From the NCBI GenBank assembly GCA_038247245.1, contig JBBRVE010000006.1, positions 10,167 through 74,166 of the forward strand: a stretch of 64,000 bases of DNA. The letters are read 5' to 3'. Under the pieces are notes generated by a model. It ran no database searches. It was not told the origin of the DNA and saw only the letters and a program-made list of their open reading frames with translations. Below, one piece after another: positions 10,877 to 19,257 of the stretch. The position numbers and the translations under genes are program-made. Positions within the stretch are counted from its first letter, which is position 1. Each line of letters starts with the position of its first letter. The stretch is from JAPWJZ01 sp038247245 (GTDB lineage Bacteria > Pseudomonadota > Alphaproteobacteria > Micavibrionales > UBA2020).

Positions 10877-12240
10877 TTCCGGCGGCGGTCGCGCTTTAAC
10901 AGACTGAAGGCGAAAATAACCACCAGCGCCAGCGTCGCCACCAGCACGCCGACGCGCAAGAACGACGGCGCCTGCAGACTGTCGCCCTGCGTCGTGAAAT
11001 CGACGGTATCGACAATGACCGATAGCGTGCTGATGAGGGTGAAGGCCAGCATGAACAACCCGAGTTTCTTGTTCTGCAGGTGGTTCAGGTTTTCGCGGAT
11101 GCGGTCATAGATTTTTTCGACCAGTTCCAGCTTGGTATTCAGGTTGTCGAACCGGTCGCGCGTATGCCACGCCTTTTCCAGCGCATGCCAGATTTTCAAC
11201 CCCTGCGGATCAAGGCTGTTGTCGAAATCGTCATAAACGGCCTTGAACAGTGTCACCTTGGACTGGTATTCGACGATGATTTCGGATTGCCGCTCCAGCA
11301 ATTTCATGTCCTGTGAATGTTTCTGGCGATCCAGCTCGTTCGACAGGAAAAACAGGTCGCGGTCGATATCTTCCGCCGCCACATAAAATATATTCTGCGC
11401 GCGCACCATGCTGAGCAGCGTGCCCAGCTGTTTTGGCTGAACGGAATTGATGTCGTACACCTCGGCTGAATTGCCGTTGCCCGGATAGACGGACAGGCCG
11501 GGAATGATCGATGCGTCCTCGATCAAATCCGCCTGTTCGCTGAAAATCAGGCGTTTATTGACGAGTTTCTGGGTTTCGTAATCCCGCGCGCAAGGCGCAT
11601 GGAAAACACGGTGCACCCAGAACAAATCGCCGATGCCCTGGAAAATGCTGCTATTCGCCCAATACGCGTTTTTGCCGCTGCCATAGAAACTGGCAAGCGT
11701 ATACTCCGCTGCCAGCTTCGCCGCCGCCAGTTCGAACGTCGCCACGAAAAGCGGGCGATAGGCGGAGAGCAAGGAACTGGATTTTTCCGCAGCAACGCGG
11801 TATTCGTCCATCGTTAAATCCCGCAATCCCTCGATTTCGCCCACAAACGTCGCCGAACCGTAACCCATATCGTATAAACGTACATCGATAGCGTAGATGT
11901 GAAAAATGCAGTCGTTTTCATGCTGGAGACTCTGCGGCAATTTCAAAGAAACCAAAACATCGCCAAGGTCTTTTTCCTCCAGCGTGCGCCCCGCGAAATA
12001 ACCGGGGATAATTGTGTTGCCGCGCCTTGTATCCGCATCGATCTTCATTTTATTGCCGCGCGCGCCATGTGCGGGCGTATACCAATGCCCCTGCCCGTCC
12101 GCCATTGCGCCCGCGAATTCCTGCTGGTATGCGCCATACCCCTTCGCCAGCAGCGCGCGGCTGTCAATGACCAGCCCTGATCGCATCGGGCCGTTGAAGG
12201 TCATCTCGCGGCGTTCGTGCTTGGCCAGGTATGTCGTCAT
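10873..12240 (-). CDS. Uncharacterised coiled-coil protein with two C-terminal TM segments
   Basis: I do not recognise this 455-residue protein. It has no signal peptide. Residues about 1-290 look globular, about 300-390 are charged and helical (likely coiled coil), and two hydrophobic segments lie at about 393-413 and 427-449, followed by a basic RDRRRN tail. This predicts a cytoplasmic domain anchored at the C-terminus. The layout vaguely recalls helix-rich inner-membrane proteins such as CorA or DUF155, but no GMN motif is present. Its ATG overlaps the TGA of the upstream M48 protease by four bases, so the two are probably co-translated and may act together at the membrane. Confidence 0.75.
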   Translation of the reverse strand: MTTYLAKHERREMTFNGPMRSGLVIDSRALLAKGYGAYQQEFAGAMADGQGHWYTPAHGARGNKMKIDADTRRGNTIIPGYFAGRTLEEKDLGDVLVSLKLPQSLQHENDCIFHIYAIDVRLYDMGYGSATFVGEIEGLRDLTMDEYRVAAEKSSSLLSAYRPLFVATFELAAAKLAAEYTLASFYGSGKNAYWANSSIFQGIGDLFWVHRVFHAPCARDYETQKLVNKRLIFSEQADLIEDASIIPGLSVYPGNGNSAEVYDINSVQPKQLGTLLSMVRAQNIFYVAAEDIDRDLFFLSNELDRQKHSQDMKLLERQSEIIVEYQSKVTLFKAVYDDFDNSLDPQGLKIWHALEKAWHTRDRFDNLNTKLELVEKIYDRIRENLNHLQNKKLGLFMLAFTLISTLSVIVDTVDFTTQGDSLQAPSFLRVGVLVATLALVVIFAFSLLKRDRRRN

Positions 12241-14663
12241 GCAGCCTTCACTTTCTTGATGGAATAGACGCAGGCATGGGGTGTTTTTTTCATCTTGCCT
12301 TCCAGCCCGGCAATCGCACCGACATCGATAAACAGGAATTCGGCGCCGAGGTTTGATTTGCCGATAAATTCGTTCAATTCAGCCTGCAGCTTTTTCTGCG
12401 TCGAAAACATCGGCTGCTTCATTTTAAACGCAACAAGGTATGACGGATATTCCGGCAGGTACTGCACCTTTTTCTGCGCGATATAGACGCTCTGCAGCAG
12501 TTTATATTTCACGCAATGCTCGGCAATCGCCTTCACGACGTCTTCCGCCAAGCCATGCGGCAGGTAAGTGTCGGTCGCCAGCACTAGCTCGCGTTCCTCC
12601 GCCCCTGCCTGCCGTTCGTATTCCCATGTGGTCAACCGTTCTTCCCACGGCTTGGCTTCGGCTTTGCGGTTATGTTTTTGAAAATAACCGATGGCATGCT
12701 GGCAGGCGCTGGGCACGGCCTGTGGATTTTCATCGGCCAGCCGCTGCAGCACGGGCAGCTGCGTTTCATCGCCCGCATCCAGTTTCAGACCGGCGATGTT
12801 CATTTGCGCGGGGCTGTCCTTCGGGTCGCGGCGCAGGATTTCTTCGCAGGCGGAGAGGATGGCGGCGTCATCCTTGGCACGGTCGGCGGCAGCGATCACT
12901 TCGTCGAGTTCGTCGCGCGTCAGTTCTGCCAGTGTTTTCTGTTTCAGTTCGGCATAGCGTGCGGTGACATGCAGGTGATCGTTATGCGCCGCTTCCCAAT
13001 GCGGGCGTGCGGATTCCAGCCATTCGGCATTAAACGCGCCCGCAAGTTTTGCCTCGCCTTCACCCAGCAATTCGCGCGCGGCGCTGCTGGCGACAGGTTC
13101 CGGGGCGATAAAGCCATGCCCCAGCGCCGTGACGCGTTCCATCAGCGTCGGATGCGTGCTGGCATAGCCCGGTTCTTCCTTGGTCACGATGTCGATGATG
13201 TCTTTCTGGTCGCGCGCCGTGCCGAAAAAACCGGCCATCGCGGTATAGGGCGCTTCGCCAGCGGGATCGGGCGCGGCTTCCGCCTTTTTCCACTGGTCAC
13301 GCCAATACAGCGTCGCCGTTTCATGATCGCGCACGGCGACCGCCGACAGCGCCGCCGCTGCGTGATCCGCACCCGCCAGTTTAGCGGCGAAGGCATCGGC
13401 CTCATATTCGCATCTGCGTGATAGCGCAAAACTGTAGGCGCTGAACACGCCGATAAACCAGCTGTAAAACCGGTTCAGTTTCAGCGCATACCACATATGC
13501 TCGAACTGCAGGCGGTCGCCAAGGATCAGCCAGCTGGTGCGAATGCGGTAAATCCATTGCCCCAGCGCGTTATCCTTGGCCGCCACATGGCCGTATTCAT
13601 GCCCCACGACGCTTGCCAGTTGCGGCAGCGTCAATGCCTGCATCAGCGGCAGCCCCAAGGTCAGCACCACCGGCCCGAAGCCGAAGAAGCCGAGGAAGCC
13701 CGTGCTGCGCGACACACTTGCATTCATTTCGTTGCTGATATAAACGCGCGCAAAACGCGGGCCTTGCGCCTTGTCGATGATGCGCGACAGGAACGCGAAC
13801 AGTTGCGGCGCATCCTGTTCGCGAATTTCAATCCCGGGCGGCGGAAAATTGGGCAGCAGCATGGATTTCGCCATGATGAATGAAAAACCGATCGGCACCG
13901 CCGCCAGCACAAAGGCAAGCTTGGCAGCGCCCGCATTCGCCCCCGTCAGCAGCAGCACAGCCGCCCCCATGCCAAGCCCGATCGGGATCATCAGCAATAT
14001 CGCGCCGAATACGACCGCGTAGCCGACCAGCGCCAGCCGCACCGTGCGTTTTTTCAGCCATGCGGGGTCTGATTTCGCCTTCGTCTCGATCAGCTGCACC
14101 AGATTCCTGAAATCCTCGTCGCGCTTTTTACGCTCCGCCGGCGTAATAATTTTCATGTCATCGGCGACCATCCACAGCAGGTATAGCGGGGGCAGCACCA
14201 GCGCCATAAACACCGCCATCAGGAAATGCCAGTTGAAGCGGAAACCGCCGATGGAAAAACGCATCGACTGGTCCTGCGCGATATCCCATTCCGTGACAAA
14301 AGGATGCTGCGCCATGCCTGTTTCAAACACGCGGCCTTTTTTCACCAGATGGCGCTGGCTGCGCCCGCTATACATCCATTCGATGAAATCTGCCTGCAGC
14401 GTGAATTCACGGCTGCCGATTACGCCTGTCAGAAGCATGCGCGGCGGAAAGGCCGACCAGTCCATCTGGCGGGACACGTATTTCCAGTCATACGGTCCCT
14501 GCCATTTCATGATGCCTTCGGCTTGAGACATTTTTTCGAGCGGCGGATCAAGCGTCGCATTCGTCGCGGCGAATTGCAGCGCCGCAGGCCAGATAACGAG
14601 GAAGATAATGGTGCAGATGATGCGCTTCAGCATGAGCGGGTAACTCCGGAATGTCCGTTTCAC
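12237..14663 (-). CDS. M48-family membrane zinc metalloprotease with C-terminal helical repeats
   Basis: This 808-residue protein carries the zincin motif HEYGH (His355, Glu356, His359) and a downstream third ligand, Glu421, in a CEYEADAF segment, as in M48 (HtpX/Ste24-like) peptidases. Hydrophobic segments are seen at about residues 9-28, 147-168 and 205-262, placing the protease at the inner membrane. The C-terminal 250 residues look helical and TPR-like and could bind substrates or partners. Family members act in membrane-protein quality control; the substrate here is unknown. It is translationally coupled to the downstream coiled-coil gene. Confidence 0.88.
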   Translation of the reverse strand: MKRTFRSYPLMLKRIICTIIFLVIWPAALQFAATNATLDPPLEKMSQAEGIMKWQGPYDWKYVSRQMDWSAFPPRMLLTGVIGSREFTLQADFIEWMYSGRSQRHLVKKGRVFETGMAQHPFVTEWDIAQDQSMRFSIGGFRFNWHFLMAVFMALVLPPLYLLWMVADDMKIITPAERKKRDEDFRNLVQLIETKAKSDPAWLKKRTVRLALVGYAVVFGAILLMIPIGLGMGAAVLLLTGANAGAAKLAFVLAAVPIGFSFIMAKSMLLPNFPPPGIEIREQDAPQLFAFLSRIIDKAQGPRFARVYISNEMNASVSRSTGFLGFFGFGPVVLTLGLPLMQALTLPQLASVVGHEYGHVAAKDNALGQWIYRIRTSWLILGDRLQFEHMWYALKLNRFYSWFIGVFSAYSFALSRRCEYEADAFAAKLAGADHAAAALSAVAVRDHETATLYWRDQWKKAEAAPDPAGEAPYTAMAGFFGTARDQKDIIDIVTKEEPGYASTHPTLMERVTALGHGFIAPEPVASSAARELLGEGEAKLAGAFNAEWLESARPHWEAAHNDHLHVTARYAELKQKTLAELTRDELDEVIAAADRAKDDAAILSACEEILRRDPKDSPAQMNIAGLKLDAGDETQLPVLQRLADENPQAVPSACQHAIGYFQKHNRKAEAKPWEERLTTWEYERQAGAEERELVLATDTYLPHGLAEDVVKAIAEHCVKYKLLQSVYIAQKKVQYLPEYPSYLVAFKMKQPMFSTQKKLQAELNEFIGKSNLGAEFLFIDVGAIAGLEGKMKKTPHACVYSIKKVKAA

Positions 14664-14700
14664 ATTCTAAAGTGCGGAGTTTAAAGAAACTCTAATGGCG

Positions 14701-15720
14701 TTATGGAGAATAAGGGCGCGGTGCGGAGGCAAGCGGCGGCGGCAAATGCGGGTTCAGCGTGGCGCGGATTTTCAAAACCAGCTCGTCCTTGTCGAATTCG
14801 GTATAGCGCAGATGCCACGGCTTGCCGTCCCCCTCGCCCGCGCGCTCCTGATACAGCAACCCCATTTTGTCGCCCATATCGATGGTGTCGGGATGGCCGT
14901 TTTCGCCGGTGCCTTCGGGATAAGCGGTGGGATCGACGGGCGTATCCATCGCGGTGAACGGGCCGCCCGCTGTTTTCGATGCCGCGAAAAACACGCGCTG
15001 CCGCGTGCCGCGTTCCGATAAATCCCTGTCCAGAAACGCAACGCCGACCATCAGGAAAGCGTCATCTTCCAGCTGCACAACCTTCGCCCCCTCCAGCCCC
15101 CATTCATAATTCGCCGAACCGGGTTTGTTGTGGAACGGCACGTCTTCCTGCTTCAACGCCAGCACGGGCGCTTCCCACGCCTCCGTCCCTTTTTCGCGCA
15201 GGGACACATAGACATCGCCGCAACCGATGCTGCGATAGCCGGAAAAAGTCATGCAGTCATATTCACGCGCGCCGATTTTCACATCCGACAGCGCGACATC
15301 GTACAAACTCAATACCGGAAAATCACCCTGCGGCACATCATCCGCCGTCATGGCGGGCAGCGGCGCGGCGTTAAAGTTTTTTCCATCCGTTGACGTTGCC
15401 TGCGCGATCACGCCCGTGGTGCTGAAGCAACTGGTCTGGATCAGCATGTCCCATGTCCCGTCCGGCTTCAAAACCACGGCGGGGGCGACAACTTCGGGGC
15501 CGGCGACATTCACGACGGCAGGTTCCAGTTCCTGCCACGGGCCGGCGGGATGGTCGGCCCTGAACCTGCCCACATGCCACGGTTTGTCTTTTTCCGTGCC
15601 GTTGCTGGCGAACATGTAATAGCTGCCGTCGGCGCCCTTCACCACGCTCGGATCCTTGATCTCGAAATAGCCGGTATCGATGTCATTCAGGCGGCGGAAC
15701 ACGACGCGGGTAGAGGGCAT
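14701..15720 (-). CDS. Glycosyl hydrolase family 43-like beta-propeller protein
   Basis: The 339-residue protein resembles the five-bladed propeller superfamily of GH43/GH32/GH68 enzymes. The N-terminal segment FEIKDPSVVKGADGSYYMFAS matches the usual first catalytic-aspartate blade, and later blades contain GPEVVAPAVV and GLEGAKVVQL. I chose the ATG at 15718-15720, preceded by AAGG; an upstream TTG would add five residues. No signal peptide is visible, so it may act in the cytoplasm. It lies divergently from a polysaccharide synthase gene, suggesting a glycan-related role. The substrate and actual hydrolase activity are not proven. Confidence 0.65.
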   Translation of the reverse strand: MPSTRVVFRRLNDIDTGYFEIKDPSVVKGADGSYYMFASNGTEKDKPWHVGRFRADHPAGPWQELEPAVVNVAGPEVVAPAVVLKPDGTWDMLIQTSCFSTTGVIAQATSTDGKNFNAAPLPAMTADDVPQGDFPVLSLYDVALSDVKIGAREYDCMTFSGYRSIGCGDVYVSLREKGTEAWEAPVLALKQEDVPFHNKPGSANYEWGLEGAKVVQLEDDAFLMVGVAFLDRDLSERGTRQRVFFAASKTAGGPFTAMDTPVDPTAYPEGTGENGHPDTIDMGDKMGLLYQERAGEGDGKPWHLRYTEFDKDELVLKIRATLNPHLPPPLASAPRPYSP

Positions 15721-15967
15721 GGGAAGCCTTTTCAAAGACGGGTTTAAGCCCTCACCCTAGGCCACCCCCCTTTTCCGTACAAGACCTTGTATTCGTAAGA
15801 TAAATTCAGGCTTATGTCTTTTTTCAGTGCAGCGTGACGCCCTGCTTTGGGCTGAATATATAATGGCTTGGCACGCGATGAACGCAATGAACGGCTGTTT
15901 ATCTATTGCCATATAAGCGGCCAAAAGTGTAGGTTGCTGCTGAACGATCAACGGAGTCCCCCGCCAG

Positions 15968-17851
15968 ATGTCTGACACCCAAAAACGCCTTGCCGACATC
16001 ACGACCGCGCGCCTTGTGCTGCTGGGGCTGTTCATCGCCGTCGCGTGCGTTTATTTTCCGTGGCGGGTGACCGTTTTCAACACCGCCTCGCCCATTTTCT
16101 CCAGCGTTTTCTTCGCGGTCGAGCTGATCGGTTTCATGTGGGGGATCGTGTTCCTGCTGAGCGTACTGAAAATTGTTACGCCCCGCACGCTGCCCGTCCG
16201 GCAAGGCATTGCCGTGGATGTCTTTATCCCGACCTATAACGAGCCTGTCGATATCGTGCGCCGCACTGCGGCGGCGGCGCTGCGCATTTCATACCCGCAT
16301 GTGACATGGATTCTGGATGACGGCAACCGTCCCGCCATGCGCGAAATGGCCGAGGAACTGGGCTGCCGCTATATTGCACGCGGGCAGAACACCGATGCCA
16401 AGGCAGGCAACCTCAATAATGCGCTGAAACATGCGACGGGCGAATTCATCGCGCTGTTCGATGCGGATTTCATCGCCGAGCCGCGCTTCCTCGACCGCAC
16501 GCTGGGCTATTTCGCCGACCCCAAAGTCGCCTTCGTGCAGACGCCGCAGGAATATTACAATTTTGATTCATACCAGTATGTCGGGTCTGACCGCGCGCAC
16601 AGTTCATGGTCGGAACATTCGCTGTTCTACCGCGTCATTCAGGCAGGCCGGGCCGTTTATAACGGCACAATGTTCTGCGGCTGTAGCGCCGTCTTGCGCC
16701 GCGCGGCGATTGATTCCATTGGCGGCATCGCAACCGGCACCGTGACCGAGGACATGCACACATCCGTGCGCCTGCACAATGCAGGCTGGGATTCCGCGTA
16801 CCATTCCGAAACATTGTCGGCCGGGCTTGCGCCGCATGATGCCGACGGCTTCCGCCGCCAGCGCCTGCGCTGGGCGCAGGGCGCGATGCAGGTTTTCCGC
16901 AAGGAAAAACTGATCACCGGCGCGAAGGGACTGAGCACATTCCAGCGCCTTGGATATGTCATGCATGTGATCTCGCATATGGAAGGCCTGCGCCATGCCT
17001 TCATTTACCTGACCCCCATCGTGACGCTGGGGATTGGCATGTCGCCGTTCCGTCTTGACCTGCACTTTCAGGAATGGGCGATGTTCTCGCTGCCCATGAT
17101 CGTGCTGGGCATTTTCAATTTCGAGGAATTTGCCCGCGGCCATGCGCGCATCCTGCGCAACGAGCTGTTCAATCTGGTCCGCTGCCCGTCGTCGGTTCAC
17201 GCAATATTCGCGCTGATAGACAAGCGCCATATTCCGTTCCGCGTCACGTCCAAGATCAAGGATGGCGCGCGCGGCTTCCTGTTCCCGTGGTTTATCCTGG
17301 CGGCAACGCTTATCGCGATCTCCAAGGCGATGTGGGAAGTCTGGAACGGCACCGCAATGCTGACCGGCTGGCCGCTAGTCATCGTGATGACATGGGCGAC
17401 GCTGAGCGCGATGATTGCCGTCTGCGTCTGTCTGCTGACGCGCCGCTGCGACAATAACCGCCGTTCTTTTTCGCGCTTTCCCGCCGCCGTGCCCGTGACG
17501 CTGCACCCTGAAAACGGCGCGCCTGCGGTGCAGGCGATGGTGACGGATATTTCCGATAGCGGTTTGTCGGTGCGCGCAATGAATGGCGCGATGTTGCCCT
17601 TGGGCCGCGTGACAGGCGCATTGTCGCTATGCGGTCAGGAAGCCCCCTTTACCCTCAATCTGCAACCACGCAACAACGGCGCGAGCGGTGGCCTATTAAT
17701 ATGGAAAAATGAGGCGCAGCGCGACCATTACTTGCACCTGATCGTGGTCGACCGAATCCGCTTCCTTGCGACCTTCGATGACCTCGAACAGAAAACCAAT
17801 CTGGGTTGGCTGCTGCCGCGCCGCGAGCAGCAGGCCCAGACACAGGGCTGA
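15968..17851 (+). CDS. Cellulose-synthase-like GT2 glycosyltransferase with PilZ domain
   Basis: This 627-residue inner-membrane processive glycosyltransferase resembles BcsA. Two N-terminal TM segments lead to a GT2 domain with the catalytic signature: Asp117/Asp118 in DDGN, D165-A-D167, T260-E-D262 and Q298-RLR-W302. Further TM segments follow. A C-terminal PilZ domain has the RxxxR motif at 498-502 and DxSxxG at 526-531, so binding of cyclic di-GMP and activation by it are expected. The next gene is a BcsS-type outer-membrane protein. No bcsB, bcsC or bcsZ is present here, so it may make cellulose or another beta-glucan with partners encoded elsewhere. A weak -10-like TATAAT lies at 15859-15864. 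Confidence 0.87.
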   Translation: MSDTQKRLADITTARLVLLGLFIAVACVYFPWRVTVFNTASPIFSSVFFAVELIGFMWGIVFLLSVLKIVTPRTLPVRQGIAVDVFIPTYNEPVDIVRRTAAAALRISYPHVTWILDDGNRPAMREMAEELGCRYIARGQNTDAKAGNLNNALKHATGEFIALFDADFIAEPRFLDRTLGYFADPKVAFVQTPQEYYNFDSYQYVGSDRAHSSWSEHSLFYRVIQAGRAVYNGTMFCGCSAVLRRAAIDSIGGIATGTVTEDMHTSVRLHNAGWDSAYHSETLSAGLAPHDADGFRRQRLRWAQGAMQVFRKEKLITGAKGLSTFQRLGYVMHVISHMEGLRHAFIYLTPIVTLGIGMSPFRLDLHFQEWAMFSLPMIVLGIFNFEEFARGHARILRNELFNLVRCPSSVHAIFALIDKRHIPFRVTSKIKDGARGFLFPWFILAATLIAISKAMWEVWNGTAMLTGWPLVIVMTWATLSAMIAVCVCLLTRRCDNNRRSFSRFPAAVPVTLHPENGAPAVQAMVTDISDSGLSVRAMNGAMLPLGRVTGALSLCGQEAPFTLNLQPRNNGASGGLLIWKNEAQRDHYLHLIVVDRIRFLATFDDLEQKTNLGWLLPRREQQAQTQG

Positions 17852-17953
17852 GCCTTGTTTTTGTGGCAAAAGAACCACATTTGGCAAAGTTGCGATATCG
17901 ACGTAAAACAGCACTACCCTTTCCGGCACCAACTGTAATAACTTCGGCTTAGA

Positions 17954-17969
17954 CAGGCTTTTTAGCCTG
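17954..17969 (+). other. Hairpin in the leader of bcsS
   Basis: A perfect 6-bp stem (CAGGCT / AGCCTG) encloses a TTTT loop, about 30 bases before the bcsS start. It lacks a following U-tract, so it is not a convincing terminator. It could stabilise the mRNA or separate bcsS expression from the glycosyltransferase gene. A good Shine-Dalgarno sequence (AAAGGAA) follows before the ATG. Confidence 0.3.
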
Positions 17970-18001
17970 CATGAAAAGAATTCATCAAAGGAAATACCAC
18001 A

Positions 18002-18721
18002 ATGACCAAGGCCAAACTGTTCTCGGCAATCGCTCTCGCGGGCTGCCTCCTCGCTGCTCCTGTTTCCGCTCAGGCTGAAAAAGTTGCCGGCTGGACCGGT
18101 ATCGATTTCGCGCCCAGCTCCTACTACGCTTATGTCGGCGCGGTTGCGGCGATTTCGGGCCAGGACCTGTCGACGCAGGACGGCTGGGTTTTGCGCGCCA
18201 CTGCCGGTTTCGGCGAATATGACTACGACACCACCGCTGTCCCCGCCGGCAACGTCGATGGCAATGGTTCGGGCGCAGACCTGATGATCGGTTACGCTTA
18301 CTTCTTCAACGGCGGCAACGCGAAAGCGCTGATCGGTGGCGATGTGAACCACAACGGCCTGTCCCCCAACGATCCCACCAGCAAGACTGACGGCACCGAA
18401 GGTGGCGTGAAGGGCATGCTGGAACTGAACGTCAACGTGGCTCAGAACGTCGACCTCGGCGCGATGGGTTCCTACTCCACGTCGTTCGACAGCTACTGGT
18501 CGCGCTTCACCGGCACCTATAACTTCGGCCCCGTCAAGTTCGGTCCCGAAGTGCTGTTCATGGGCAACGACTCCTATGACCAGACCCGCTTCGGCGCGGC
18601 GCTGTCGGATATCGACCTGAACGGCTTTGCAACCGCACGCGTTTACGCAGGTTACGCGTCGACCCGCGGCCAAGGCGATGACGGCATGTACGGCGGCCTC
18701 TCGCTCGGCAAAGGCTTCTAA
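18002..18721 (+). CDS. bcsS: BcsS-type cellulose biosynthesis outer-membrane protein
   Basis: This 239-residue protein has a clear signal peptide (about residues 1-25, ending AQA) and a mature region of alternating beta-strand character ending in an aromatic residue (GKGF), typical of a small outer-membrane barrel. The run YAYVGAVAAISGQDL...GWVLRATAGFGEYDYD resembles the BcsS family known from alphaproteobacterial cellulose clusters. It directly follows the PilZ glycosyltransferase, which supports a role in exopolysaccharide export or presentation. Its precise function is unknown even in the family. The ATG is preceded by AAAGGAA. Confidence 0.72.
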   Translation: MTKAKLFSAIALAGCLLAAPVSAQAEKVAGWTGIDFAPSSYYAYVGAVAAISGQDLSTQDGWVLRATAGFGEYDYDTTAVPAGNVDGNGSGADLMIGYAYFFNGGNAKALIGGDVNHNGLSPNDPTSKTDGTEGGVKGMLELNVNVAQNVDLGAMGSYSTSFDSYWSRFTGTYNFGPVKFGPEVLFMGNDSYDQTRFGAALSDIDLNGFATARVYAGYASTRGQGDDGMYGGLSLGKGF

Positions 18722-18723
18722 AA

Positions 18724-19257
18724 ATTATCGCCCTTACAAGGCGGCACGTTATCCAAACGCTCCTGGCGCTCTGCGCCGGGGGCGTTTGTCTTTTGGGGCA
18801 TGACGCGGATGCCGCGCCGTTCCGCGCGGTATGGAACAACGACAATCACGACCCGACGCCCGGAAACTTCGCCATGCTCTGCGCCTGCGTCACATTGCAG
18901 GACGACCTTGATCCCGCAGCGATGGCGGAGGTTTACAAAGTGCTGATGGACGAACCATGGGGGCCAAGCCATATCACGCGCCTGCATACCAAAATCGGCG
19001 CGATGCTGGAACGCGACGCGGCTATGCGCGACAAGACACCTCTGCAGGACGCCGTATGGCAGTTTGATGAAGGCGAGAAATGGTTCGCGCGCCATGTGCT
19101 GGAAATCTGGTACACCGGCCACTACGAAAACGCCGAACGCCCGAGCACCCGCGTTTTGTACGGAGGCGCGCTGATGTATCGCGCGGCGGCGGGCGCATTG
19201 AATGTGCCAATGGTCGAGCCGCTCGGCTTCGGCAACTGGGAAACGCCGCCGTCATGA
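18724..19257 (+). CDS. Sugar dehydrogenase small subunit (Tat signal, non-standard start)
   Basis: The protein resembles the small gamma subunit of FAD-dependent gluconate/sorbitol/glucose dehydrogenases, which chaperones the catalytic subunit through the Tat pathway. The C-terminal part (EIWYTGHYEN ... YGGALMYRAA ... GFGNW) is the recognisable core. In frame upstream lies a twin-arginine-like signal (TRRHVIQTLLALCAGG), but no ATG or GTG precedes it after the stop at 18679. The nearest candidates are ATT (18724) and ATC (18727); the only ordinary start, TTG at 18793, would remove the signal. I chose ATT, giving about 177 residues. The TGA overlaps the ATG of the catalytic subunit. Confidence 0.68.
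   Translation: MIALTRRHVIQTLLALCAGGVCLLGHDADAAPFRAVWNNDNHDPTPGNFAMLCACVTLQDDLDPAAMAEVYKVLMDEPWGPSHITRLHTKIGAMLERDAAMRDKTPLQDAVWQFDEGEKWFARHVLEIWYTGHYENAERPSTRVLYGGALMYRAAAGALNVPMVEPLGFGNWETPPS

Noticed and set aside
17860..17885. TGTGG...CCACA hairpin as a terminator after the glycosyltransferase gene
   Set aside because: The stem is only five base pairs with an eight-base loop and no T-run follows.
17696..18673. Minus-strand frame of 325 codons over bcsS
   Set aside because: No motif; the plus strand has a signal peptide, a good ribosome-binding site and BcsS similarity.
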